From Alkalihalobacillus sp. LMS6 (GTDB taxonomy: Bacteria; Bacillota; Bacilli; Bacillales; Bacillaceae_D), in the NCBI RefSeq assembly GCF_024362765.1, contig NZ_CP093302.1, positions 2,913,564 through 2,977,563 on the forward strand: a stretch of 64,000 bases of DNA, read 5' to 3'. The position numbers and the translations under genes were made by a program. Shown piece after piece: positions 50,227 through 58,564 of the stretch (positions are counted from its first letter, which is position 1; the number at the start of each line of letters is the position of its first letter). The notes beneath the pieces were generated by a model. That model worked only from the letters and a program-made list of their open reading frames with translations, was not told the origin of the DNA and searched no databases.

Positions 50227-50251
50227 TTTCCCTCTAAAATCCTTCTTAAAC
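50227..50251 (-). promoter_or_regulatory. Putative sigma-B promoter of hpf
   Basis: GTTTAA (50246-50251), 13-base spacer, GGGAAA (50227-50232) on the minus strand, near the sigma-B consensus GTTTAA-N12-15-GGGTAT. B. subtilis yvyD is sigma-B (and sigma-H) dependent, which supports the call. Confidence 0.55.
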
Positions 50252-50274
50252 ATTGAAGATTTGACAAAATCAAT

Positions 50275-50309
50275 ACAAAAAACCCACCCCATTAAGAATG
50301 GAGTGGGTT
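50275..50309 (-). terminator. Terminator of the cold-shock gene
   Basis: A 13-bp stem with one G-U pair or mismatch (50281-50293 with 50297-50309) and a minus-strand T-run. Confidence 0.85.
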
Positions 50310-50348
50310 GAGCATTAGCTATTATTCATATCCTTACAGGAATGTGAA

Positions 50349-50546
50349 TTAAAGCTTAACTACGTTTGCAGCTTGTGGTCCACGAGCGCCTTCAACGATT
50401 TCGAATTCTACATCTTGACCTTCGTCAAGAGTTTTGAATCCTTCAGAGTTGATTGCTGAGAAGTGTACGAATACGTCGTCTCCATCCTCACGCTCGATAA
50501 AACCAAAACCTTTTTCTGCATTGAACCATTTTACTTTTCCTTGCAT
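50349..50546 (-). CDS. Cold-shock protein (CspA/CspD family)
   Basis: A 65-residue OB-fold RNA chaperone with RNP1 KGFGFIE at residues 13-19 and RNP2 VFVHF at 26-30. Such proteins melt mRNA structure at low temperature and in stationary phase. ATG start with AAGGGAATG. Paralogues of this size are hard to tell apart, so I give no symbol. It is inserted between hpf and the flagellar genes. Confidence 0.95.
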   Translation of the reverse strand: MQGKVKWFNAEKGFGFIEREDGDDVFVHFSAINSEGFKTLDEGQDVEFEIVEGARGPQAANVVKL

Positions 50547-50603
50547 GTTTCACATTCCCTTCGTTACATAAAATTTCATTATATGGTGTTATACCACAGA
50601 TTC

Positions 50604-50632
50604 AATATACCAGCACGATTCATATAAGTCAA
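50604..50632 (-). promoter_or_regulatory. Sigma-A promoter of the cold-shock gene
   Basis: TTGACT (50627-50632), 17-base spacer, TATATT (50604-50609) on the minus strand; leader about 50 bases. Confidence 0.75.
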
Positions 50633-50879
50633 ACTCTTTCTTCAAATTACGAGTCGGCATTTTGTCTGATTATGTCGATCAAATTCTCTTAAATTGTTAA
50701 CGCTTTCTATTAAGAGTTAATAGAATACAAGTTTTAAGTCAAACGTAAAAATGATGGAAAATATGAAATTTGTCGAAAGTTTTTCCTAGAATTTTTTTCG
50801 ACATGAGTCCTGCTTCTGTTTCTTCCATAATATAGAACGCTTTTCTTTTAAAAAAGTAGCCTTGGTTCTAATTTCCTAT
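50633..50879. other. AT-rich intergenic stretch with inverted repeats and a cre-like site
   Basis: No gene is seen between the cold-shock promoter and the lipoprotein promoter. The stretch holds a 9-bp inverted repeat TTCTATTAA-gag-TTAATAGAA (50705-50725), an 8-bp inverted repeat TGTCGAAA/TTTCGACA (50771-50778 with 50796-50803) and a cre-like TGTTAACGCTTTCT (50695-50708, 13 of 14 to consensus). A weak plus-strand promoter (TTGTTA 50694-50699 with TTAATA 50717-50722) overlaps the first repeat. A small regulatory RNA is possible but unproven. Confidence 0.45.
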
Positions 50880-50907
50880 TTGCAACTTATACGACTTTTG
50901 TTACAAT
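50880..50907 (+). promoter_or_regulatory. Putative sigma-A promoter of the lipoprotein gene
   Basis: TTGCAA (50880-50885), 16-base spacer, TACAAT (50902-50907). Confidence 0.6.
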
Positions 50908-50925
50908 GTCACAAGCGCTTGTAAC
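50908..50925. repeat. Operator-like palindrome at the predicted transcription start of the lipoprotein gene
   Basis: A perfect 12-bp palindrome ACAAGCGCTTGT (50911-50922) within an 18-base near-palindrome (50908-50925, one mismatched pair). It begins right after the -10. Its place suits a repressor site; the protein that binds it is unknown. Confidence 0.5.
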
Positions 50926-50979
50926 ACAAATGTAATATTATTAAAGGGCGCTCACTCAAATTAGCAGGAGTAGATGACC

Positions 50980-51828
50980 ATGTTACACAAAAATTGGCTA
51001 TATTCAAGTGTGACTTTATCAATCCTTCTCGGGGCATGTTCATTATCCGATATCGAAACGGATGAACCGAGACAATTACCAGATGAGACACAGAAGATGA
51101 ATCATCAACCTTCAGATGACCAAAGTCATGCTCTCATTGAAAACGCCATTGCTGCTGAATCAACACTTGAAAATTACAGTGCAAATATAAAAATGACAGA
51201 TTTTATTTCATTCAGAGACGAACAAATTCAAAAAGTAACCGATGGAACCCTTTCTTATCAAAAAGAACCAGAGGTTATCTATTCAAATTTTGCTCGATAT
51301 GCCATGACGGATGCTGGCAAGATTGATCAAGTCGAGGAAGCACTCGGTTTATTAAAAATTGATGATATGCTTATTTCAAACCATAATAATGATGGATGGG
51401 AAGAGATTAATGAAACAGCGGAGGTAGGGTCCATTTTGTCCTCTGACTATTCACCTCAAAACCAACTATCTCTTTTACAGGGGATCACAGAATTTGTTTC
51501 TGTACGGGAATATGACGATCTGTATGTATTAACCATAGAAGCAACCAATGAGGAGCTCGATGATATGGCATTACATATGGATTTGTTTGATCAGTCCTTA
51601 TTTGGACTTGAAGAGATTGACTTGCGAAATAGCTCCTATCAGGTTTCACAGCTTGATTTTATGCTATTTATTGATAAAGAAACGTATCTCCTTGAAAAAT
51701 CAAATACTGTATTTGAATTTATTATTGATGCTCCAGCTGAAGAATATGCGGTACGAAAAGACTTAACCGTGACACGCTCGAGTGTGAACAGTCCAGAAGG
51801 CATCCAATACCCATCTGTTGCACAATAA
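50980..51828 (+). CDS. Predicted lipoprotein of unknown function
   Basis: I do not recognise a specific family. The 282-residue protein begins with a short signal and a lipobox LLGAC (Cys near residue 20), then a polar acidic linker to about 55, then a region (ENYSANIKMTDFISF onward) with alternating strands and a LolA/LppX-like look, similar to DUF6612-type Bacillus lipoproteins. The second ATG (50980) is favoured because AGGAG is 9 bases upstream of it. Single gene with its own promoter, operator-like palindrome and terminator, placed between cold-shock and flagellar genes. Confidence 0.75.
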   Translation: MLHKNWLYSSVTLSILLGACSLSDIETDEPRQLPDETQKMNHQPSDDQSHALIENAIAAESTLENYSANIKMTDFISFRDEQIQKVTDGTLSYQKEPEVIYSNFARYAMTDAGKIDQVEEALGLLKIDDMLISNHNNDGWEEINETAEVGSILSSDYSPQNQLSLLQGITEFVSVREYDDLYVLTIEATNEELDDMALHMDLFDQSLFGLEEIDLRNSSYQVSQLDFMLFIDKETYLLEKSNTVFEFIIDAPAEEYAVRKDLTVTRSSVNSPEGIQYPSVAQ

Positions 51829-51834
51829 TTACGA

Positions 51835-51871
51835 AGAATCCCTTGCACCATGCACAGGGATTCTTTTTTTA
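51835..51871 (+). terminator. Terminator of the lipoprotein gene
   Basis: Stem AGAATCCCTTG/CACAGGGATTCT region (51836-51845 with 51854-51864), then seven T. Confidence 0.85.
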
Positions 51872-51921
51872 TCAGAAAAAACACACCCCAGTTTATAAAC
51901 TAGCGCATGTTCACATTTCAT

Positions 51922-52266
51922 TTAAAGCGTTTTTTTATCTAAAAATACGCCGGATTGGGTTCTTCCATATGCCTGCTGGTATCTTTGACGCCCTTCTTTT
52001 TGCTTGGTAAATCGACTCATCTCTTTTTTTATTGCTTCAAGCTGAGTTGAAAGAAGCTCTTTGATCCGCTTTTCTTCTGTTAAATTCAACGGCTCATGTG
52101 CGTCTTGCTTGATTAACTCATTAATGACGTTTTGTCGATTTTCTAGTAAACGCATCAGCTCTTCAATGTAACCATCTCGATCAAGATCCTCATTAGGTAA
52201 GCCATTAGAAAGGTGGGTAACAAGGTTCGTGGTATGCGCCGCCAAGTTCTTTTCTACCGTTGTCAA
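51922..52266 (-). CDS. fliT: FliT-like flagellar export chaperone
   Basis: A 114-residue helical, charged protein encoded right after fliS, with TTG start overlapping the fliS stop by four bases. Sequence is poorly conserved in this family; size, helical content (YIEELMRLLENRQNVINELI) and place support FliT, the chaperone for the filament cap FliD. It is the last gene of the flagellar run. Confidence 0.7.
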   Translation of the reverse strand: MTTVEKNLAAHTTNLVTHLSNGLPNEDLDRDGYIEELMRLLENRQNVINELIKQDAHEPLNLTEEKRIKELLSTQLEAIKKEMSRFTKQKEGRQRYQQAYGRTQSGVFLDKKTL

Positions 52267-52655
52267 TTTACGTCAGCTCCTCCATAACGTTGCTGGCGCT
52301 CCAACCGAATAACTTCTTTCCACGTATCTCGAAATTCCAGCATATATTGTTTTGCTTCATGTAAAGAAGATACATCGCTTTTTATATTCGCCTCAACTAA
52401 ATGATGGTGAATATACTCATACATTCGCATCATATTTTGGCCAACTTCACTGTCAGTTTTTAGAGTAATCATGAGCTCCTTTACAATCGCCTCTGCTTTT
52501 GTTAACGCTTCGTTTTTTTGTTGAAACTGTTTTGCTTCAATGGCTTCTTCTGCTATTCTCAGTTGTTTCAGACAGCCATTGTAAAGCATAAGCGTTAATT
52601 CTCCCGGAGAGGCTGTTTGGACGGATTGTTGTTTGTACGTCGCTTGTTTTAGCAT
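52263..52655 (-). CDS. fliS: Flagellar secretion chaperone FliS
   Basis: Binds the C-terminus of unassembled flagellin and, with FliW, keeps it export-ready. The 130-residue protein has the FliS helical pattern, with SVQTASPGELTLMLYNGCLK near residue 12 and AKQYMLEFRDTWKEVIRL near the C-terminus. ATG with GGGAGG. It lies 12 bases after fliD. Confidence 0.93.
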   Translation of the reverse strand: MLKQATYKQQSVQTASPGELTLMLYNGCLKQLRIAEEAIEAKQFQQKNEALTKAEAIVKELMITLKTDSEVGQNMMRMYEYIHHHLVEANIKSDVSSLHEAKQYMLEFRDTWKEVIRLERQQRYGGADVN

Positions 52656-52667
52656 ACAGTGCCTCCC

Positions 52668-54428
52668 TTAATTGTTGTAAAGCAAGTTAAATAACGATTC
52701 ACTTTGTTGATTTGCCATTTGCATCGCTCTCTCCATGGCCGTGAACTGACGCCAGTATCTTGATTCTTTTTGCTCTAACCGGCGTTCGAAATTTTCTAAT
52801 TGCTGATCAATCGTTCGAGTTTGTTGCCCAATCGTAAACTGGTGCAATTCATGAAATCCTTCTGAACCTCCAGCTCTTCTTGCAATTGCAGACATAGATT
52901 GTTGCAAATCTCGCCTCATGGACTGAGCGATTCCTTCTGTTTCTTGATTTCCATTAAATAGCGTAAAGATGCCCTCAGGATCATTCTCAATCGCTTGTCT
53001 TAACTTATCCTCATTTATTTCTAACTTTCCACCATCCGCATAGTCTCTCGTCGTCGTAATGCCAATTTGCGATAGATGCGTAAACGAACCACCTGTAGGG
53101 ATTACTTTGTAGACATTATTCCTCATTTGGTTCATGCTCGTTTGTAAAAGCGAATCATTACGCAATAAACCACTTTGCGCTCGTTCATCCCATCGTTTCG
53201 CTTCTGTTTCAGATAATGCATCTCTTTCCTCATCTGTTAAAGGATCATAATCACGATAGTAGCGTTCATTGACTTTGCCGTTCATAAAGTCAACTAACTC
53301 GTTATACTCTTTTACAAAGGATGTGATCGTTTCATAAATCGAGTCAACATCTGTAGACGCAGTGAGCGTAATGGGTTGGGTTGACACATCTTTAAGCGTT
53401 ATCGTCATGCCACTTATGGCGAATGTATTGCTCCGTCTTTCCGTATCAAGACCATTAATAGTAAAAATTGCATTTTGACCGTTTGTCACTTCATCTAGAC
53501 CAAAGGCAGACGTAAACAACCCACCGCTAAAGGCAAATTCATTTTCTGACGTATTAAATGTCCCGGTATCTTTATTCGTCAACACAAGCTTTTTATTATG
53601 GTCATCAAAAAAAGCCGATACATTTGCTTTTGATTGATTGACAGTCGTCACGACACTTTGAATCGTATCGGCTTCATTAAAGAAGAAGGACGTTGTGTGG
53701 AACTCCCCTTTTTCATTTGCCATGACCGAAAGGGATGAAAACGTATAGCGCTGTGCTTGCTCTTCATTTTCAGCTTTTGCAATGTATTCTACTTGTACTT
53801 GCGACGACAACGATACGTCTTCATGAAATGTGACGGTCCCAGAATCATCTAAACGAACTTGATTTTGTTGTAAAAGAGCACCTTCGTCGGCTACAACCTC
53901 ATATGCTTTGCCTTGAACCAAAATATGTGTTGCACCATCCGCTAAGGGCTGCGTTAATGAAATCGTCTTATCCTCGCTAACTTGAACAGATGCTCGTGCT
54001 TTTCTTCCAGAAACCCATTCCATTTCATCCCCAGCTAATTCCTTAATCGACGTTTGATTGGAGACAGGTTCACTCGAGTTCTGTTTTGAAATCGGTCGAC
54101 CAATTGCAGTAGTGGAAGTAGCTAATTGCTTTACTTCATTAATTGTAAAACTCGTATTTCCAACATTAGAAGAAGCCGTAGCTGAAACAACCGCTTGATT
54201 CGATGACAAAACCGAGCGCCTTTGCATGGAGGATGCACGCATAACGGAGTCAAACATTGATGTATGGAGAGCGCGTAGCTTTAAATTGATATCTCGGTAG
54301 TTGTCCATTTTCCAACCAAGCTCTGTTTTTTGTTTTTCTAATTTATTTACAGGCATCCGCTCTGCCTGCATGAGGTCTTTCATCATTTGATCGATATCTA
54401 GCCCCGATGATAAGCCTGATAGTCGCAT
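52668..54428 (-). CDS. fliD: Flagellar filament cap protein FliD
   Basis: Caps the filament and folds exported flagellin. The 586-residue protein has the conserved N-terminal RLSGLSSGLDIDQMMKDLM and the C-terminal helical D0/D1 region with RIDGASSL-like coiled segments (QQLENFERRLEQKESRYWRQ, then FTAMERAMQMANQQSESL). It is longer than the roughly 500-residue B. subtilis protein, with the extra length in the surface-exposed middle. It follows flaG by 17 bases. Confidence 0.93.
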   Translation of the reverse strand: MRLSGLSSGLDIDQMMKDLMQAERMPVNKLEKQKTELGWKMDNYRDINLKLRALHTSMFDSVMRASSMQRRSVLSSNQAVVSATASSNVGNTSFTINEVKQLATSTTAIGRPISKQNSSEPVSNQTSIKELAGDEMEWVSGRKARASVQVSEDKTISLTQPLADGATHILVQGKAYEVVADEGALLQQNQVRLDDSGTVTFHEDVSLSSQVQVEYIAKAENEEQAQRYTFSSLSVMANEKGEFHTTSFFFNEADTIQSVVTTVNQSKANVSAFFDDHNKKLVLTNKDTGTFNTSENEFAFSGGLFTSAFGLDEVTNGQNAIFTINGLDTERRSNTFAISGMTITLKDVSTQPITLTASTDVDSIYETITSFVKEYNELVDFMNGKVNERYYRDYDPLTDEERDALSETEAKRWDERAQSGLLRNDSLLQTSMNQMRNNVYKVIPTGGSFTHLSQIGITTTRDYADGGKLEINEDKLRQAIENDPEGIFTLFNGNQETEGIAQSMRRDLQQSMSAIARRAGGSEGFHELHQFTIGQQTRTIDQQLENFERRLEQKESRYWRQFTAMERAMQMANQQSESLFNLLYNN

Positions 54429-54445
54429 CGTTTCTTCACCTCTTT

Positions 54446-54736
54446 TTATACTTGACGATCGATTATTAATCCTGCTGACTTCATCATTGATGCAACAAGA
54501 TTCAGTAATTGTTCAGGTGGAACTTCACGAACAACTTCCTCGGTGTCCGAATCCACAACTTTCACATACACCCGACCAAGATCAGAATGAATGTGGAAAG
54601 ATAAGGCACGTTTCTTTACCTTTTGCTCATCAGTCGCAAGGGTGTTCTCTGTTTCTGTTCGGTTTTGGTTCCTATCCAAAACACGGTAAAGAGGATCGCT
54701 TAAAAATGAATGGTTTCCTGCTGAATGAATTTCCAT
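54446..54736 (-). CDS. flaG: FlaG family flagellar protein (YvyC)
   Basis: A 96-residue protein with a disordered polar N-terminus and the FlaG domain RALSFHIHSDLGRVYVKVVD ... EVVREVPPEQLLNLVASM. FlaG proteins influence filament length; mechanism is uncertain. In B. subtilis hag (flagellin) lies between csrA and yvyC; here only 43 bases separate the two genes and no flagellin is present. Confidence 0.9.
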   Translation of the reverse strand: MEIHSAGNHSFLSDPLYRVLDRNQNRTETENTLATDEQKVKKRALSFHIHSDLGRVYVKVVDSDTEEVVREVPPEQLLNLVASMMKSAGLIIDRQV

Positions 54737-54779
54737 GGACCTTATATCGCCACCTTTTGAAAAATCATACTAGCTAAAC

Positions 54780-55013
54780 TTACGATTGATTCTTTTGTTC
54801 TATTAACGCTTTAAGTGAATCAATAGATAAGGATTCGACAGCTTGCTTATTTTCTTTTTCGACCACTTCAATGATTTCTTTTCGAAAAATATCGACCGAT
54901 TTTGGTGCTTGGATGCCAATCTTGACCTGATCACCACTTACTTCTAAAACAGTCAGTTCAATATGATCGCCAATGCAAATAGATTCATTGATTTTTCGTG
55001 AGAGAACAAGCAT
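54780..55013 (-). CDS. csrA: Carbon storage regulator CsrA
   Basis: RNA-binding translation repressor. In Bacillus CsrA blocks translation of hag mRNA and is held off by FliW. The 77-residue protein has the conserved LVLSRKINESICIGDHIELT, GDQVKIGIQAPKSV and RKEIIEVVEKENK segments. The ATG directly follows the fliW stop (no gap). Its usual target gene hag is not downstream here. Confidence 0.97.
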   Translation of the reverse strand: MLVLSRKINESICIGDHIELTVLEVSGDQVKIGIQAPKSVDIFRKEIIEVVEKENKQAVESLSIDSLKALIEQKNQS

Positions 55014-55445
55014 TTATTCGCCTCCCTTACCTGCGAGTAACGCTTTTGATGGATACAACTGCGCTTCATAGATCAGCTGCTTACCTAAATGGCTAACCGT
55101 ATTCATGACAAGTGGTGCATTAAGGTTCGCCGTTGACGTAGAAAAGGGGTCTTTAACCGTAATCAGCACAAATACAGCGACATCGGTTTCCTTTTCAATC
55201 TTTAACTGGTCAATTGTATTTTGATCGAGCTCAATCCGATAATCCTGCCAGATTGAAAATGGATTTAAACAGACAAAAGCAACGTGTTTTCCTTTGGTTG
55301 ATTGTAAGAGAAAGAAGTCACTTTGTGGAAACGGAATTAATACAAATTCATTTTCTAAAGGAAAACCGGGGAGCCCATTTGGAAAATGGAGCACGTCCGC
55401 TTGTTCGATTTCAATTGTGCCTAAATAATTTGTCTCAACTTGCAT
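55014..55445 (-). CDS. fliW: Flagellar assembly factor FliW
   Basis: Allosteric antagonist of CsrA and binder of cytoplasmic flagellin; the pair forms the flagellin homeostasis switch. The 143-residue protein has GTIEIEQADVLHFPNGLPGF at the N-terminus and NLNAPLVMNTVSHLGKQLIY near residue 115. ATG at 55443-55445, behind AGGTGG, gives the usual length. yviE, which stands between flgL and fliW in B. subtilis, is missing. Confidence 0.96.
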   Translation of the reverse strand: MQVETNYLGTIEIEQADVLHFPNGLPGFPLENEFVLIPFPQSDFFLLQSTKGKHVAFVCLNPFSIWQDYRIELDQNTIDQLKIEKETDVAVFVLITVKDPFSTSTANLNAPLVMNTVSHLGKQLIYEAQLYPSKALLAGKGGE

Positions 55446-55454
55446 GGAAACCAC

Positions 55455-56510
55455 CTATCTTAAGAAATCTAATAATGAAGGTTGCAAGACTCGTGCACTT
55501 GCTGCTAGTGCAGCAGAATGAACGGTTTCTGCGACTAATAATTTCATAACCGTCTCTTCGAAATCAACGTCTTCGTTTTCAGATTTAACTTTCTCTAGTA
55601 AGAATGCTTGCGTATTTAGCCGATCTTCAATTAAATCAACCCGGTTCATTCGTGCTCCAAGTTGCCCATTTATATCTGCCGCTGTTCTTAAGTGACCGTC
55701 TACCTTACCAACAAAAGAACTTAACTCTTCTGCTTCAATATTTGGATCAGCAAGCGCTTGTTGAAATTGATACAATTCATTAAACATATCGGTTGTAAAC
55801 AAACGATGAGCATCAGCTCCAACCGTGATCTTTACGCCTTGCTGAAGTTCTAATTCAAATGCTGCAGAAGCAAATTGATGATTCATCATTCGCATTTCTT
55901 CCGGTTGAATAGGATCTTCACCAGAAAACCATTGCCCGTCTTGCAATTGAACTTGCGCACCTTCTTCATTTTCAAACGTACCATTTTCTTGATAGGTATA
56001 TGTTGAGCCATTAAAATAAATCATTGTATTGTCATTAAATTGATCGCTTGTAACCGTGGATGGGTTAAGTTTTTCTATTGGCGCACGATCCCGTTGTTCA
56101 CCATTAAAAATATAGTTTCCTGCAATATTTGTATTTGCTACTGTGAGCAGATGGTCTGTCAATTGCTCAACTTCTTGAGCAATGCTTTTTCGTTCGTCTT
56201 CACCATATGTATCCGTTGATGCTTTTATCGCCAATTCACGAATTCTCGTTAAAATACTATTTGTTTCTCTTAGGGATGTATCACTTTGATCCAATCGATT
56301 GTGTGCTTCACTCATATTACGCTTATACTGTTGAATTTGGTCAGCCGATTCGCGAAATTGCATTGATTTAGCAGCTGTAACAGGATCTTGTGAAAACCGT
56401 GTGATTTTTTTCTGTGTACTTAATTGTTCCTGTAAAGTAGAAAGTCTTTGATAGCTTGCTTGTGAATAGTGCAACGTATTTGCCGTTAACATTGACTGTG
56501 TAACTCTCAT
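55455..56510 (-). CDS. flgL: Flagellar hook-filament junction protein FlgL (HAP3)
   Basis: Joins the FlgK ring to the filament. 351 residues, flagellin-like at both ends: RVTQSMLTANTLHYSQASYQ at the N-terminus with LQEQLSTQKKITRFSQDPVT, and VDFEETVMKLLVAETVHSAA at the C-terminus. It is longer than the roughly 300-residue B. subtilis protein. 18 bases after flgK. Confidence 0.94.
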   Translation of the reverse strand: MRVTQSMLTANTLHYSQASYQRLSTLQEQLSTQKKITRFSQDPVTAAKSMQFRESADQIQQYKRNMSEAHNRLDQSDTSLRETNSILTRIRELAIKASTDTYGEDERKSIAQEVEQLTDHLLTVANTNIAGNYIFNGEQRDRAPIEKLNPSTVTSDQFNDNTMIYFNGSTYTYQENGTFENEEGAQVQLQDGQWFSGEDPIQPEEMRMMNHQFASAAFELELQQGVKITVGADAHRLFTTDMFNELYQFQQALADPNIEAEELSSFVGKVDGHLRTAADINGQLGARMNRVDLIEDRLNTQAFLLEKVKSENEDVDFEETVMKLLVAETVHSAALAASARVLQPSLLDFLR

Positions 56511-56528
56511 TTCATCATTTCCTTCCCT

Positions 56529-57884
56529 TTAACGTCCGACTACACCCATTCCATTAATAACGGTGTTAAGCATTTCGTCCATTGCCGTCATTACCCGAGC
56601 AGCCGCATTATAGGAATGCTGGAACTGAACCAACATTGTCAGTTCTTCATCTAACGAAACGCCGCTTATCGACATGCGGTTTCCATCAATGTTGCGTAAT
56701 CGAGCCTGAGCTGCCTCGGCCTTCCTCTGTACGCTTTGTGTCTCCACGCCTAATTCACTCATAAACTGCTGGTATTGTTTCGTCACAGAATCATTTTCTT
56801 GACTAAGATTTGCGATACGCTGTGCCGTCTCTTTATTCACATTTAAAAGATTGGGATTTTCAATAAAATCAGTTGAGACACGCTGGCTTGCTTCATCAAA
56901 AAAATTAGGCAAGATGCCATTCACATCTTCAATAAGCTGACCTCTAAGATCTTGCATCGTTTCAATTGCTTTTCCAACGTTAGCTATAGAAGCATCAATA
57001 CCAAGAAATTTCCCGCTAATCACGTCACTATACGGTTCACCATTGACTATCAACGCAGGTTCACCGTTTTGATTTTCTACAGAAAAGGTAAAAGGAGAAA
57101 ATGAATCTGCAGATGCTTGTCCATCTACTAACACAACGTCACTGTTTAATAGCTTAATATCATAACTACCTTCGTGCCCTTTTTGCGAACTTGATCGGCT
57201 TACTTCAATCGGGATCAAAGTTGCCAACTCGTCGATTAACAGATCTTGCTGATCATAAAGTTCGTTTGCAGCTTGTCCACTCTCTTCTATTTTCTTGATC
57301 GCAGCATTATTATCTGCGACTTGTGCGAGTAAATCGTTTATCTTCGTTTCGGTGATGTCTTGCTCTTGCTCGAGTAAACGGATTTCAGATTGAAACGCTT
57401 TTTCTAAAGAATCAAACGTGTCCATTACGGCTTCAGATTGTTCAATCAACACTGCCTGACTATCTTGTCCAGCAGCAATCTCTCTCCAGCCGTTAAAAAA
57501 ACCATTGAGTTGACTCGAAAGTCCTCCTAAATCCCCTTCATTATGAGGCGCCTCATTAAATAAATCTTCAAGTCTACTGAACGTTCTGCTTTGAACGCCT
57601 GTATATCCTGAAACATGGGCTTCTAATCGAAACTGTTGATCTAAAAATTGATCGCGCACTCGTTGAATTCGATCAATTCCAACGCCAGTACCTACACGCC
57701 CTTCCATAATCGGTTGCCCAAATGGTCCCGATCCAGGATACCCTGGTGTAGCATGCATGTTCACTCTTTGCCGCGAATATCCTGGTGTACCAGCATTCGC
57801 TATATTGTTCCCCACCGTCTGTAACGCTGTTTGATTTGCCGCAACCGCTCTTCTCATCGTTTCCATTCCTAAAAAAGTCGACAA
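56529..57884 (-). CDS. flgK: Flagellar hook-filament junction protein FlgK (HAP1)
   Basis: First junction ring on the hook. The 451-residue protein has the conserved N-terminal ANQTALQTVGNNIANAGTPG and YSRQRVNM, and a C-terminus SGVSLDEELTMLVQFQHSYN with AARVMTAMDEMLNTVI. It is somewhat shorter than the B. subtilis protein, the difference lying in the middle surface domain. TTG start at 57882-57884 with AAGGGGGTG upstream. The C-terminal tail is bound by FlgN, encoded next. Confidence 0.95.
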   Translation of the reverse strand: MSTFLGMETMRRAVAANQTALQTVGNNIANAGTPGYSRQRVNMHATPGYPGSGPFGQPIMEGRVGTGVGIDRIQRVRDQFLDQQFRLEAHVSGYTGVQSRTFSRLEDLFNEAPHNEGDLGGLSSQLNGFFNGWREIAAGQDSQAVLIEQSEAVMDTFDSLEKAFQSEIRLLEQEQDITETKINDLLAQVADNNAAIKKIEESGQAANELYDQQDLLIDELATLIPIEVSRSSSQKGHEGSYDIKLLNSDVVLVDGQASADSFSPFTFSVENQNGEPALIVNGEPYSDVISGKFLGIDASIANVGKAIETMQDLRGQLIEDVNGILPNFFDEASQRVSTDFIENPNLLNVNKETAQRIANLSQENDSVTKQYQQFMSELGVETQSVQRKAEAAQARLRNIDGNRMSISGVSLDEELTMLVQFQHSYNAAARVMTAMDEMLNTVINGMGVVGR

Positions 57885-57896
57885 GTAGACACCCCC

Positions 57897-58292
57897 TTAC
57901 GCTCTTGAATCAAAGATTGATAAGGTTTCAGCCTTTGATTTTGCTTCCTTTGTATAAACCGATCGATCATTCTGGAACAATTGCAGTGAACCCCTTACAA
58001 ATGCAAGCGAGTCATTCAATAGCAACGTATTTCGTTCGTTTTGCTTTTTTAAATCCAGCAACACTGTAACCAATCGTTCTTTTTGCGGCTTAAGCGTGTA
58101 ATCAGTCAAATCAACTTCTGACCGCATTTTTTCTTCTAATGCATTTGCTTTTGTTACAAGAGTCGATTCTTTTCTAACGATCATTTGTAACGACTCAAGT
58201 TCGTTATTAATTAAAGCTTGTTCCTTTTGAATAGCCAGTTCAACTAGCGTATCTTGTACATCAATCATTTGATTAACTAGGGCTTCACTCAT
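57897..58292 (-). CDS. flgN: FlgN-type chaperone for FlgK and FlgL
   Basis: A 131-residue, largely coiled-coil protein (LVELAIQKEQALINNELESL, ESTLVTKANALEEKMRSEVD) with the FlgN profile. It protects the C-termini of FlgK and FlgL before export and in B. subtilis (YvyG) is needed for filament assembly. The ATG overlaps the flgM stop by four bases and flgK starts 12 bases downstream. Confidence 0.88.
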   Translation of the reverse strand: MSEALVNQMIDVQDTLVELAIQKEQALINNELESLQMIVRKESTLVTKANALEEKMRSEVDLTDYTLKPQKERLVTVLLDLKKQNERNTLLLNDSLAFVRGSLQLFQNDRSVYTKEAKSKAETLSIFDSRA

Positions 58293-58552
58293 TTAGGGTT
58301 CTCCGCACCTTTCCATGCAGTTAAAATGGCTTGAGCCGTTTTTTCTGGCTGCATTTCATATGTTCCATTTTGAATTTTTTCTTTTAACTCTTGTAAACGA
58401 GTTTCTTTCGCTTTATTCGATTGAGCACTTAATTCCAATGCTTCTTTTGAAATTTCAACCTTATCGTTTTTAGGTTCTGCTTTATTGGTTGCCTTCATTT
58501 GATTTTTATATGGTTCACTTGCACCAATATATTGCGAAGAATGGATTTTCAT
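58289..58552 (-). CDS. flgM: Anti-sigma factor FlgM (negative regulator of sigma-D)
   Basis: Holds sigma-D inactive until the hook is complete. The 87-residue protein has a flexible N-terminus and the FlgM helix region: KNDKVEISKEALELSAQSNK, TRLQELKEKIQNGTYEMQPE and TAQAILTAW. It starts 12 bases after yvyF and overlaps flgN. I found no clear sigma-D promoter right upstream. Confidence 0.94.
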   Translation of the reverse strand: MKIHSSQYIGASEPYKNQMKATNKAEPKNDKVEISKEALELSAQSNKAKETRLQELKEKIQNGTYEMQPEKTAQAILTAWKGAENPK

Positions 58553-58564
58553 AAGCGACCTCCA

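Noticed and set aside
50911-50922. cre site at the lipoprotein promoter
   Set aside because: The palindrome ACAAGCGCTTGT lacks the TG...CA ends required by the cre consensus; another, better cre-like word is at 50695-50708.
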